Made by a program: the position numbers and the translations under genes. The notes beneath the pieces were generated by a model that ran no database searches, had not been told where the DNA came from, and saw only the letters and a program-made list of their open reading frames with translations. Below, in pieces: positions 46,715 to 58,022 of a stretch of DNA of 64,000 nt. Every line of letters begins with the position of its first letter. Within the stretch, counting starts at the first letter, position 1. The stretch is from Ilex aquifolium (taxonomy: Eukaryota > Streptophyta > Magnoliopsida > Aquifoliales > Aquifoliaceae): NCBI GenBank assembly GCA_951799425.1, contig OX637394.1:34136001-34200000 (forward strand), read 5' to 3'.

Positions 46715-47415
46715 CTCTTGTCACACCCCCACCCCGGATCACATAGGGTGGGCGGCGGATCGGCCACCAAGGCCTTAACCAACTAATCATGTGCATAGTA
46801 AATACAAAATACAGCGGAAGATAAATAATAAAGTGATCCAATCCATCGACCTAATAAATACCAGAGGAATAAACTAAACATCACCAACATCATTATTAAA
46901 CTCATGTAAAACAATAATTAACCATAAGGTTCACTACTCTAAGTATAAGCAACATTATCCCCAAAACAATTGAATATTTGTCTCAAAACTATAAAACATA
47001 TTTATTCCTGAAGACCTACAATAAAATAAATCTTCAAGTCCTCTAATCCCTTGTATATCCGCAGACTTACTCATCACCCTGATCCTCTCCTAAAAAATGT
47101 TATATGTTTGGGTGAGCACAATGACCCGTGAATAGCAATCACCTCAATGAGGTGTGAAAATAAATCTCACAGTTTATATACAAAAATAAGCATTGATACA
47201 TACATAAATACAACAAATTGTACCTCAATCCTTTCCACATAATCCTGTAAACAAAATGATCTCATGATCACAAATAACTTTATAAATGAAAAGACATTTA
47301 TAACCCAAAACACCCACTCATTTTCACAAATAATTTTATAAATGAAAAGATATTTATAATTCAAAACACTCACACAAAAATTCAGTCTCAAATACATTTG
47401 TCAAATCATTTTTGT

Positions 47416-47509
47416 TACCATTAGCCTGGTAACTGGCCCCGTCTCTTATCATCACTAGCTTGATAACTGGCCCCGTCTCTTATTACCACTAGCCTGGTAA
47501 CTGGCCCCT
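47416..47509. repeat. 34-bp tandem repeat, nearly three units, in the G LTR
   Basis: Units of the form TACCA(T/C)TAGCCTGGTAACTGG with CCCCGTCTCTTAT recur at 47416, 47450 and 47484; the last unit is partial. Each unit contains a short inverted repeat around GGTAAC. Confidence 0.75.
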
Positions 47510-48553
47510 ATGTGCACATCCCTATACCAACCATGCCGGTATATAATCTCGTTACCATTTAGACCTGGTAACCTAATCCCCGTCTCATAAACATGATTTT
47601 CGCACACACCAAAACTGTAGTTTTAGTCCCAACGTACACAAAATTTGTCTTTCATCACCAAAGCAATGATATAAAATCATCCCACAAGTTTTTTCAAAAT
47701 TCACATATATAATAGTTCACAATTGCAAAACATTTAATTGCAACCCCAAATATCAACACACATATCATATATATGAAAAATCTACACACACGAACCCACA
47801 CATTTAATATAGAAAATTCTCTCAAAAGAAGTAGTAAACTACTCACCTTGATTCCCAAAATCCAATTCAAAGCACTCTTTATCAACCTCAATGCAATCAC
47901 CACCTAATCCAAAATAATATATAACAATCAATCTCTATTCCTAACTTCGTCGTTTCGCGATTCTATATTTAATTTACGTACTTCCTACCCATTGATATAT
48001 ACTTAATATATCATTTACATATAAATATCCTTTCTAATATGAGGTAATAGGGTATAGAAGTATTCTGGGTTGTTTAGAAAAAGTTTCTAAAGTTTTGGGG
48101 TCAAATCATAATTTTTAAAACTTTTGGGGTCAAAGTGTAATTTCTTTGAAAAACGAATTTTCTGTTTTCGGGACTGCCATAAATTTTCTAGATTCTATTC
48201 TTACAACTTACCAAGTAAAACAGTTGTTAAAATTAATTTTAGAAGAATATAAGGGTGAAAGTAAAACTCTTTGAAACTAAAGGGGAGCTTTCTGTAATTT
48301 TTGGATTTTGTGAAAACCTCCGGCTTGTATATTCTGTAAGTTCCAAATCAAATCCCTTTTTCTTTTCTTTTTATTTTTCTTCCTAGCACATTGATTAAAC
48401 TCATTCAATTTCAAACAACTATACACCCAAATTCAACTTAATATCTTCAAAAATTATTTGTGTATATATATATATTATTACGCTACGAAATCTAACACCA
48501 TGTGATATAATAAAATAAAAAACCCATAAATTAAGTAATAAATCCACAAATTG

Positions 48554-51500
48554 TTGGTCATTGGCCTTGGTTTGGATGGCCTCTACTCATTTGGACACAT
48601 AGTCCACTACCATTAGGATATAGAGGTCGCCAAAGGACATAGTGAATGGACCCATGAAATCGATGCCCCAACAATCGAATATTTCAATGACTAGCACGGG
48701 GGGAAAAGGGGCATCATATTCCTACAGGTCACACTTCCCAACCTTTGACACCTATCACATTCTTTACAAAATGAAACACAGTCTTTAATTAAAGAAGGCC
48801 AATAAAACTGGACTGCAAAACCTTAGCCAAAGTTTTCTTGGAGGAGAAGTGGCCACCGCATGCCTCAGAATGGCAGAAGGAAAGGACAACCCATTGTTCA
48901 TTTTTAGGTACGCATCTCCTCATATCTTGATCTGGGCAATACTTGAACAGGTATGGGTTGTTGAAGTAGAAGTACTTCACATCTGCTATGAATCCTCATT
49001 TGTCCTCTGGGCTCAAATGCGGTGGTATTTGTCCTGTGGCAAGATAATTGTAAATGTCAGTGTACCACAGAAAAATAGAATGAATAGAAAACAAATGCTC
49101 ATCGGGAAAAGAATCAGGAATAGGGATGTGCTCTTCGGCGTCTTGGACGACAAGTCGTGACAAATGGTCCACCACCACATTCTCAACTCCATTCTTGTCT
49201 TTAATGATCAAGTTGAATTCTTGAAGGATGAGGATCCACCTAATGAGTCTCGGTTTCACTTCCTGCTTAGACGACAAAAACTTCAAAGCAGAGTGATCAG
49301 TGTAGATTATAATAGGCGAACCAATGATGTATAATCTAAATTTGTCTAATGCAAACACTATGGCTAGCAACTATTTTTCGGTGGGAGTGTAATTCATTTG
49401 TGCTTTATTTAGAGTCTTGCTAGCATAGTATATTACATATGGTTGTTTGTCTTCCCTTTGACCAAGCACTGCGTCGACCGCGTAGTCACTCGCGTCGCAC
49501 ATGAGCTGAAATGGTAGTTCTCATTTTGGTGGTCACATGATTGGAAGTGAAGTGAGCATGCTTTTGAGTTTCTTAAAAGATGCCTCACAATCATCTGACC
49601 ACACAAAGGGAACATCCTTTACTAGAAAATTAGTCAAGGGTCTTAGCAATGCACTAAAATATTTTATGAATCTATGATAAAAATTGGCATGGCCAAGAAA
49701 TTTCCAAGCACAAATAGATTTGTCTACTTCAATCCCCTTTGTGGACACGATGTGCCCAAGTACAATCCCTTGGCTCACCATGAAGTGGCACTTCTCCCAA
49801 TTTAGCACCAAGTTCTTTTCTTCACATCTTTCTAGCAATCTCTCTAAATTTCCAAGCAACCCGCGAATGAGTCCCCAAACACGGAAAGGTCATTTATAAA
49901 CACTTCCACAATTTTCTCCACCATATCGGTAAAAATTCCCATAATACATCTTTGAAAAGTTCCCGGGGCATTGCACAACCCGAATGGCATTCAGCGATAG
50001 GCACAGGTACCGAAGGAGCACGTGAATGTGGTCTTCTCTTGGTCCTCCAAAGCAATCTCTATTTGGTTGTAGCCGGAGTAGCCATCCTAGAAGCAAGAAA
50101 AAAGATGTCCGACTACCCTCTCCAATACTTGGTCAAGGAATGGTAAGGGGAATTGATATTTTCTTGTGCATTAGTTGAGTTTCCGATAGTCGATACAAAC
50201 TCTCCAACTGGTGACCACTCATGAAGAATCAACTCATTCTCCCCATTTGCTACCAAAGTAACTCCCGATTTTGTTGGTACTACTTGAGTGGGACTAACCC
50301 ATTTACTATCGGCAATTGCAAAGATAATGCCTACATCAAGTAGTTTGAGTACTTCGTCTCTCACCACGTCCTTCATGAGAGGATTTAGCCTCATTTGTGG
50401 TTGTTGGGATGGTTTGGAGTCTTCCTCTAAATAGATTCGGTCAGTGAAAATGAGGGGGCTAATCCTCTTGACATCAGCAATTGTCCAACCGATTGCTCCC
50501 TTATGTCTCCTCAACACTTGCAACAAATCCTCTACTTGTTTCGGATCCAAAGAAGAGCTTATCACCACTGGGAATTTCTTGTGCTCCCCTAGAAATGCAT
50601 ATTTGAGTGTAGAAGGCTGTGGCTTCAACTCCAAAATTGGTGTTTGTACGATTGATGAAAAAAATTTCTTCTCATGTGGTGGAAGTTTCTCAAATGTTGG
50701 GGCCCAATTTCGTACCCCTTGCAAACTTTCCGGCTCCTTATCTTAAAAAAATTCTTCCACCTCCAACTTTGAATTGCAAAGTAATTCCATATGGTCCTCC
50801 ACCAAGGTGTCAATCCGATTGACCTCATGCACTTCCTCATCATCACCCGGTTGCTTGCACAAGTTGAATACATTAAGATCCATAGTCATGTTCCCAAAGG
50901 TAAGCTTCATTAGTCTATTCTTGCAATTTATCACAGCATTAGATCTAGCAAGGAAAGGCCTACCTAGTATGACAGGAATCTGTGAACTAGGATTAGCAAC
51001 CGGATGAGTATAGAGTACAATAAAATCAATGGAAAAATAGAAATTGTCTACTAGAACTAAAACATCCTCAACTACTCCCCTTGGTGTTCTAACGCTTTGA
51101 TCCGCCAATTAAAGAGTGATTGGGGTTGGCTTCAACTCTTCAAGGTGCAAATGTTGGTACACCGAAAAAGTTAGGAGGATGACACTTGCTCCCAAGTCTA
51201 GTAGTGCCTACTCCACATGGAATTTCCCTATGGTTATAGCAATGGTAGGGAAGCCAGGATCTTTGAACTTTGGTGGTGTGTTGGTCCTCAAAATGGAACT
51301 CACTTGCTCCGTGAGAAATGCCTTCTTATACACATTCATCTTCCTCTTCATAGTGCACAGTCTTTAAAAATCTTTGCACATGAAGGTATTTGCTTGATGG
51401 CATCTAGGAGCGGAATATTTATCTTCACCTACTTAAGCATTTCAATGATATCGAAATAGTTAGCAAGTTTAGCCGGTGGCTTCAAACGTTGGGAAAAAGG

Positions 51501-51656
51501 GGCCGGAATAGGATAATCATGCACATTCAAGTCAACAATTTTTTTCTTTTCAAGTGTCTCACCCTCCTCGGGGTTGCCCTTAGTCTCATTTTCATTTGCC
51601 AATGTGGCCTTTGGTGAGGCTTTTAGCAAAATAGTTTTGTCAATTTGTTTGCCACT
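48554..51656 (-). pseudogene. pol and protease remnant of Athila-type element H
   Basis: On the minus strand from 51656: late gag (PIPAPFSQRLKPPAKLANYFDI), protease (VRTPRGVVEDVLVLVD, PVILGRPFLARSN), an acidic linker, and RT ([31 protein letters not shown]). RNase H (MLAIVFALDKFRLYIIGSP, YTDHSALKFL) and the integrase zinc-finger region ([14 protein letters not shown]) follow, ending at the start of the integrase core near 48554. It is cut by G at one end and D at the other. It is heavily broken, with many breaks, and is the most decayed coding region in the window. Confidence 0.8.
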
Positions 51657-53380
51657 TGATTAGCACAAAATATTGCACATTATGTATGCTTTTATACCCT
51701 TTCATACTTGTTTTTGTGGTGAAAATGCGAGGAAATGCAATTAATGATGTTGTTGTGTGATTGTAGGTAAATAGTTGGAAATGGCTTGAGTTAAGCCCCC
51801 ATCGTAGTGCTCAAAGTCAATGGAGATGAGGGGTGGCCTAAAGGGAGGGTTGGAAGGTGAAGAAATCAAGAAAAAAGCAATTCAGGAGAAAACCTTCCAG
51901 AAGGTTTGGTCATAAACCTTCCAGAAGGTTTGCACATTGGACTACCTATGCCACTGCCAAAACCTTTCGGAAGGTTTTGCACACTGGAAGAAGACCTTCC
52001 GGAAGGTTTGCTTCGACCTTCCAGAAGGCTTGAGACACTGGACAACTTGTTCCTCTGCCTCTGCAAAAATCTTCTGGAAGGTTTACAACGACCTTCCGGA
52101 AGGTTCTGCCCAAAAATGCCAGACACCTTGCAACTCAAGCTCTTCCACTTGGGGGTCCCACCTTGGATTCTCCCACATATCCCCTGACACTCTTTGCATA
52201 CATACATGCCTCCCTACACTTAAGGTTGGATTTTGGAGGCCAATGCATTAATGAGGATGAGCGAGAGGGTGGAAGCTTGGGAACTTGCACACTAGACTTG
52301 TCCTAGCCTGTCCAAGCCATCAACTCAGCCCCCCATTGATGGGAGACCTGCACACACATGCTATAGGGCCTCATGGACAAAATGGCAGAGAGTTACACCA
52401 TTGGAGACCAATTATTCAGCAATATAGAGAGAAGCTCAAGGAAGAAGACATAGTCTTAGAGAGAGAAGTTGTATTTTTGCATTTCTTTTACCCATTTCAC
52501 TTGTTGTAAGCTAGAATACTCTTGTAATCTTCATTTATTCCACTTTAATCTCATTTATTGCAAGTGTATTTCAAGTTTAGTTACATATTCTAGATTCTAC
52601 CATGTTTGTATTTAAGTTTTTCCTCTCAAGCTTTTCAAATGGGTATTAAATGCACTTCTTTGTACTTTAACTCTTCTTGCATTAATACAAGTTTCAATCT
52701 TCATCTGTTCAAAATGTCTCTTCATATTATGTATGTCTTTGCATTTAATATGAGTAGCTAAGCTTTAAGTTGGATAATCCAAGGGAGATTTCCTCTTAGG
52801 TATGCTAAATCAACTCTCCTCCATTCTCCCTCGTAGTGTAAAGTGTTCGGTTCGACTAGGTTGAGTGCGGACGTGGTTGTGAGCTCTTGATACACTATAG
52901 ACTTATCACGGGGTATGCTTAAGCCTACACCTCCATTTTAGTCCCTCACTTCCTATGAATCAATTGAACACCTAGGCGCCATTGGAAGAATGATTTGAGT
53001 TGATTTGGCATTCCCATTGGAATGACCTCTTTTGATTCTCTAACATTGTTTCCATCACATTTTAATCGAAAACTTCACTCATCAAAACACAAATTCACAA
53101 GATTTTAACACTTTTCCATTTTTTTACAAAATCACCTTCACACGTTTCAACCTTCCTTCCTTGAGGAGACGACCTTGGAATACCCATTCCAAGTAAAACA
53201 CGACACTCGAAAGTCTCTCTTCCCTTGGAAAGCACTTTTGCCCACACACACATTTTGTTCATCCACACACGTTTTTCCCATTTCTTACATGATATCTGAG
53301 GGAGAGTGACACTTACCTAACCGTATAAGCCACATACACATTACCGAAATCATGTTTGGAGATTAGGGGAAACGCGATCA
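51657..53380 (+). repeat. 5' LTR of D
   Basis: It starts TGATTAGCACAAAATATTG and ends AACGCGATCA. The second half aligns loosely with X and Y LTRs (for example the segment with TTGGATAATCCAAGGGAGAT and the CCTTGAGGAGACGACCTTGG phrase). The U3 palindrome cluster differs in sequence from X and Y and is listed separately. Confidence 0.88.
51891..52106 (+). promoter_or_regulatory. CCTTCCGGAAGG palindrome cluster in the D LTR
   Basis: Seven copies of AACCTTCC(A/G)GAAGGTT or close variants lie in 216 bp, several in pairs about 23 bp apart, with intervening CACACTGGAAGAA-type spacers. The position in U3 corresponds to that of GTACCGGTAC in X and Y LTRs and TTCGAA in A. It is a probable protein-binding array. 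Confidence 0.7.
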
Positions 53381-53388
53381 AGCTTTTT

Positions 53389-53405
53389 TGGCGCCGTTGC
53401 CGGGG
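53389..53405 (+). other. primer-binding site, tRNA-Asp (D)
   Basis: TGGCGCCGTTGCCGGGG lies eight bases after the LTR end. Confidence 0.92.
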
Positions 53406-53445
53406 AAGGCAAAGCGTTGAATTAGAAGGTGATTTTTGGACAACG

Positions 53446-53474
53446 GAGGTAAGTCCCGTGATTCTCATCATTGG
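53446..53474 (+). other. leader splice-donor-like site and hairpin (D)
   Basis: GAGGTAAGT (53446-53454) is followed by an inverted repeat (53455-53474; CCCGUGAU paired imperfectly with AUCAUUGG) and then GCTGAGGTACGTTG, all shared with F. Confidence 0.5.
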
Positions 53475-53542
53475 CTGAGGTACGTTGCTCCTTGTATATA
53501 CTTTTGTGTATTTTTCATTTCAATTGTAGATATTGCTTTTGC

Positions 53543-56033
53543 ATGTGGGGACGGGAGGACCAAAATAGATTGGTTAGACGACCCCTAGAACCTAACATGA
53601 ATCTTGACCAAGACCCACCCTAGGATGCCGGTGATAATTTTGAGGATGTTGGTGCTAATGTCCCAAGATGCGGGGGAGTGCAAGACCCTAGAATGCCAAA
53701 CCCTAGAATGCATTTTCCCCCTCCTAGGAATGAGGGAAACCATATCCCAATTCATCCTCTGGCGAGGTCAATGCGGGGTTATCTCCAACCCACTCGTAGC
53801 ACTACTCCCTCATGCATTATTTTATTGGTCCAAGCTCATGCCTTCCTAGTTAAATTGGGAATGTTACAACTACTTCCTCAATTCCATGGAATTGAAAGAG
53901 AGAATCCTTATTTGCACATTAAGGAGTTTGAGGAAATAGTTGCAACCTTCCTCACTAATCCTGCCATGTAAGACATAGCTCGCCTGAAATTGTTTCCCTT
54001 TTCCCTTAAAGACAAAGCCAAAACGTGGTTAAATTCCTTGAAGCCTCGATCCATAATCTCTTGGGCACAAATGCTTTCCGAGTTTTTGAACAAATTCTTT
54101 CTGGTGCCCAAAACCACCGCTCTTAAAAAGCAAATTAAAATTTTTTCGGAAAAGCCCAATGAGCAATTTTATCAATGTTGGGATCGCTATAAGGAATTGC
54201 TACAATCCATTCCACATCATGGTTTTGAATCATGGCAATTGGTGAATTTCTTCTACGAAGGGATTGCACCGGGCCATCAACAGTTCATAGACATGATGTG
54301 CAATGGGGAGTTTTTAAACAAGGATCCTGATGAGTCCGTAGATTACTTTAGCACATTGGCACAAAATGCATAATCTTGGGATATCACGGATCCCACCGAT
54401 GTATCGAGGTCTTCTTCGGGTAGTAATCAACCAAGTGGGGGATAGATGTACAATTTAAAAGATAGGAAAGACTTGCTTTCCAAAATCACCAAATTGTCTC
54501 AGAAAGTGGAGAGTCTTGAGGTCAATAGGAGACATGAGGTGTCCAACATTTCCAAGACTAAGGAGTTTTGCTCTATTTGTGAGAGTGTTAAGCATTCCAT
54601 CTCGGAATGTCCCAACATTCCAGCACTTAAAGAAGTTTACCATGAGCAAGTCAATGCCTTCAATCAAAGTAGGCAATCATTCTCCCCACACTCTAATACA
54701 TACAATCCGGGTTGGAGTAATCACCCAAACTTCAGTTGGAAGAATGAGAATCCCACTCCTCACGGGTCTAGTTCATATTCACCCCCATGCCTCCTAAGAA
54801 AAACCAATACCATGGTCAAGGTCCTTCGTCTAGCTCCCAATAACCCCCGTCCAATCCACAAGGGTTTTCACAAAACCCGGCTCCACAAAGTTTTGGTCAA
54901 CAAGGACCAACCAACCCACCCACCTACCAACCACCTCATAAAAGAAATTTGGAGGATGTGGTGCACCAATTCATCCAAAGGCAAACCACCATCAACAATC
55001 AACCCGCTGCCGCTTTTAATGACATTCGGACTCAAATCACAAAATTGACCAACGCCATAGGGTCGTCACAACAAGAGAAAGGAAAATTTATCGCTCAACC
55101 TCAAGAAAACCCTAGGGGTCAACATGTGATTGAGTCATCTGAGCCCACTAAAGAGAGTTGTGATCAACTCAAGGCGGTCACCACCCTTAGGAGTGGCAAA
55201 CAAATTGATAAAACCATTTTGCCAAAAGTCTCACCTAATGCCATATTGGAAAAAGAGAAAGAGACTAAGGATGACTCCGAGGGGGGTGAGGTGAGTGAGA
55301 AAGAAAAAAGTGTTGATGTGAATGTGCATGCATGTCCCATTCCGGCCCCTTTTTCCAATCGTTTGAAGCCACCCATGAAGGTGGCTAATTATTCTCACAT
55401 TATTGAGATGTTAAAGTAGGTTAAGATCAACATCCCGCTCCTCGATGCTATCAAGTAAATCCCTTCATGTGCCAAGATCTTGAAAGATTTGTGTACCGTG
55501 AAGAGGAAGTTGTATGTTCACAAGAAGACATTCCTCACTGAGCAAGTGAGCTCTATCTTGAGGACTAACACACTGCCAAAGTTCAAAGGCCTCGGCTGCC
55601 CAACCATTGCTATCACAATAGGAAATTGCCGGGTGGAGCAAGTGTCAATCTCCTACCCTATTCGGTGTACCAACAACTACAGGTTGAAGAGTTGAAGCTA
55701 ACTCCAATCACTCTTCAATTGACGGATCGTAGCGTTAGAACACCGAGGGGAGTAGTTGAGGATGTCTTAGTCCAAGTTGATAAATTATATTTCCCTGTTG
55801 ATTTTATTGTACTTGATACTCATCCGGTTGTTAATCCTAGTTCACAAATTCCCGTCATACTAGGTAGACCTTTTATTGCTACATCTAATGTTGTGATTAA
55901 TTGCAGGAACGGTCTAATGAAGCTTGCTTTCAGGAATATGACAATGGACCTCAACGTGTTCAACTTGTGCAAACAACTAGGTGATGACGAGGAAGTGCAT
56001 GAAGTCAATAGGATTGATACTTTGGTGGAGAAT
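53543..56033 (+). pseudogene. gag and protease of D, broken
   Basis: It begins at ATG 53543 (MWGREDQNRLVRR, like the MWERDDYHRL start in F). The gag core (MRGYLQPTRSTTPSCI, LLPQFHGIERENPYLHI, FPFSLKDKAKTWLNSL), the distal gag helix (DLLSKITKLSQKVESLEV), a zinc-knuckle region and the TTLRSGKQIDKTILPK motif follow. The protease has ASVNLLPYSVYQQL, VRTPRGVVEDVLVQVD and PVILGRPFIATSN. It is broken, with about five or more breaks. It ends at the solo LTR insertion. Confidence 0.78.
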
Positions 56034-57785
56034 TGATTAGTAGTTAAAATTAGCATATCACTATGCCTTTTTAAGACTAATTATACTTTGATGGAGTTTA
56101 AATGATGACATTTCAGGTCCTAAAGTGAACAAGGGCTCAAGGGCAACAAATATCAAACTTGAATGTAACACCAGCATATTGGGGGACAAAATTGGAAAAG
56201 CTTGGAACAAAGCAAGAACGTTCGAACGCCAACTCACGTTCCCTTGAATTATTTGAAGACCATACTGCTGAGACATGGCGTGTTGCAGATGAGAAGAAAA
56301 ACATTGAAGTACTTGAGTACCACGTTCGAACGCCCACTCACGTTCAAACGTTCTCCTCCACTATTAAGGACCAGGCTAATGGGTGCAAAGGCAGTGGTTC
56401 AAAGCGTATGGAAGTAGATCTTCAGAAGACCATAGGCCACTTGAGTGGGAAGATCAGACCCCATCTGGCGTTCGAACGCCCATATAGCAAAGACAGAAGC
56501 AATGTTCGAACGCCAAACAACATTCGAACGCCAGACAACGTTCAAACGTTGTCCCAAGATAGGCTGCATAGTGGTTGATCTTCTCTCCGGACATTGGGAC
56601 TTTCACTTGGACTTTCAAGGCCTTGTACTATTCCTCCACACTACCCTGCACCCCCTCCTCTTTTCCTATAAATACTCCCATTGAGGGAGCTTCAAAGGGG
56701 AGTTGGGTTGGCACTAGACCAACATTTTCTTACTTTGTTAGTCTTAGACTTAGGTTTTCAATTACATGCATAGAGGGAGATAGATTACTTTTGGCTGAGG
56801 AGGAAGCCCTCCAAAAGTGACTAGCTTTCTTCTACTTTCAATACTTGTTTCATTTACTTCCATTGCTTGAGCTTCATCCCTTAGAGGAGTGAAACTCTTC
56901 CACTTTTCTATAGCTTCACCAAAGCCATGAAGGGTGGAACGTGATTCACTCATTCTTTGTCAAAGATCAGCTCCTTGTTTATTGTGTCTTACCTTGTAAC
57001 TCCTCTACTTGGAGGAATGAGCATCACTCACTTTTCTAGCTTTACCAAAGCCATGAAGAGTAAGTAGTTTCTCATTCACTCTTTAGTAAGAGGTGATTGA
57101 CATGTATAAATTATCCGGAAGTTATATCTGTTCATTTTTTATTATGCTTAATGCTTTATATTCCCCTTTCTTATTGAATGATTTATTGAATCTAGCAAAG
57201 CTAAGGTACTTTATATAACCATAAGTACTTTCTATAACATAGATAACTCTTGCATAGAAAGACTCATCGGTTCAAGGCAAGTACCCCGGCTAGATCTTCA
57301 TGACTACCCTTCAATCTTTCACCATTATTGTACTTCAATTAAAGAATGGAAATGAAATATTAATTCCATGGTTGGATGCCTTGTAGAAACACTTGCTTGT
57401 TTGTAGACGGGTTAAGTCTCGGCACAGGCAATTCTTGTAAACTTTTAGAAAGACATCGGAATCATGCTCTTAATTCTCACAATCCACCTTTATCTTCCGG
57501 ATGATTAACTTCATGCCCAGATCCTCGAACTAAAGAGTGACCTTTTTACATTTGGGCTTATATTTTGTCTAGAAAACCTTCTTGGAAGGAATCCTATATT
57601 CTGTGCAGGAAAATCTCATACACCACACAACTTTAAATCTCCAAGGTTACAATCATTTGGTCTCCACCACTGCTTACTTTGAAACACCAACAATAGTTCC
57701 CTGTGGATTCGACTCCGGACTCAAACCGAATTATTACTACAGCTTGACCGCCTGCACTTGGGTGTACACATTTCAGATCAAGACA
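56034..57785 (+). repeat. solo LTR, family A, in element D
   Basis: It starts TGATTAGTAGTTAAAATTAGC and ends CAGATCAAGACA, flanked by the 5-bp duplication agaat (56029-56033 and 57786-57790). The TTCGAA array (56217-56550) is partly decayed, with several sites reading ACGTTCAAACG or CATTCGAACG. A TATA box CTATAAATA lies near 56668. There is no internal sequence, so it is a solo LTR. Confidence 0.92.
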
Positions 57786-57790
57786 AGAAT

Positions 57791-58022
57791 CACTTGGAGC
57801 TATTGAGCACTTTGAAGTTGGAGGAGGAGAAGATTGTTGATCAAGAGGAGCCGGAAAGTTTACAAGGGGTAGAAAAATGGATCCCTACATTTGAGAAACT
57901 TCCACATCAAGAGAAGAAAATTTTTCCATCCACTGTACAAACTCCGAACTTGGAGTTGAAGCCTTTGCCATCAACCCTCAAATATTCATTCTTGGGGGAG
58001 CACAATACCTTTCCGGTGGTCA
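57791..58022 (+). pseudogene. pre-RT segment of D pol
   Basis: This continues the D reading after the solo LTR: VDQEEPESLQGVEKWIPTFEKL, then [21 protein letters not shown], the stretch just before RT in F, H and B. It is cut by insertion of E at 58023 (flank ggtca). Confidence 0.8.

Larger units (their letters stand above)
46072..48553 (-). mobile_element. fragment of a tRNA-Met-primed LTR retrotransposon G
   Basis: On the minus strand a probable LTR (48548-46719, ending GGGGGTGTGACA) is followed by a primer site TGGTATCAGAGC (46714-46703) and about 630 bp of A/T-rich 5' internal sequence without coding potential. The LTR-end style and primer resemble element E, suggesting a Tekay-like chromovirus, but no protein-coding part is present to confirm it. 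The upper boundary is placed where Athila integrase homology resumes near 48554 and is uncertain, because the expected complementary terminus is not evident. Confidence 0.6.
51657..58022 (+). mobile_element. Athila-type element D, 5' part
   Basis: A 5' LTR (51657-53380), tRNA-Asp primer site, leader and gag-protease region, inserted in H (flank ccact at 51652-51656). A solo family-A LTR (56034-57785) is inserted after the protease, and chromovirus E is inserted at 58023 shortly before RT. The remainder lies beyond E, outside the window. Its gag is closest to that of F and H, but its LTR carries a different palindrome. It is a fossil with several breaks. Confidence 0.85.

Noticed and set aside
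46072-48553. A host intergenic segment or gene between the A LTR and H
   Set aside because: The tRNA-Met primer site, the LTR-like terminus and the absence of coding signal fit a retrotransposon fragment better; no exon-like structure was seen.
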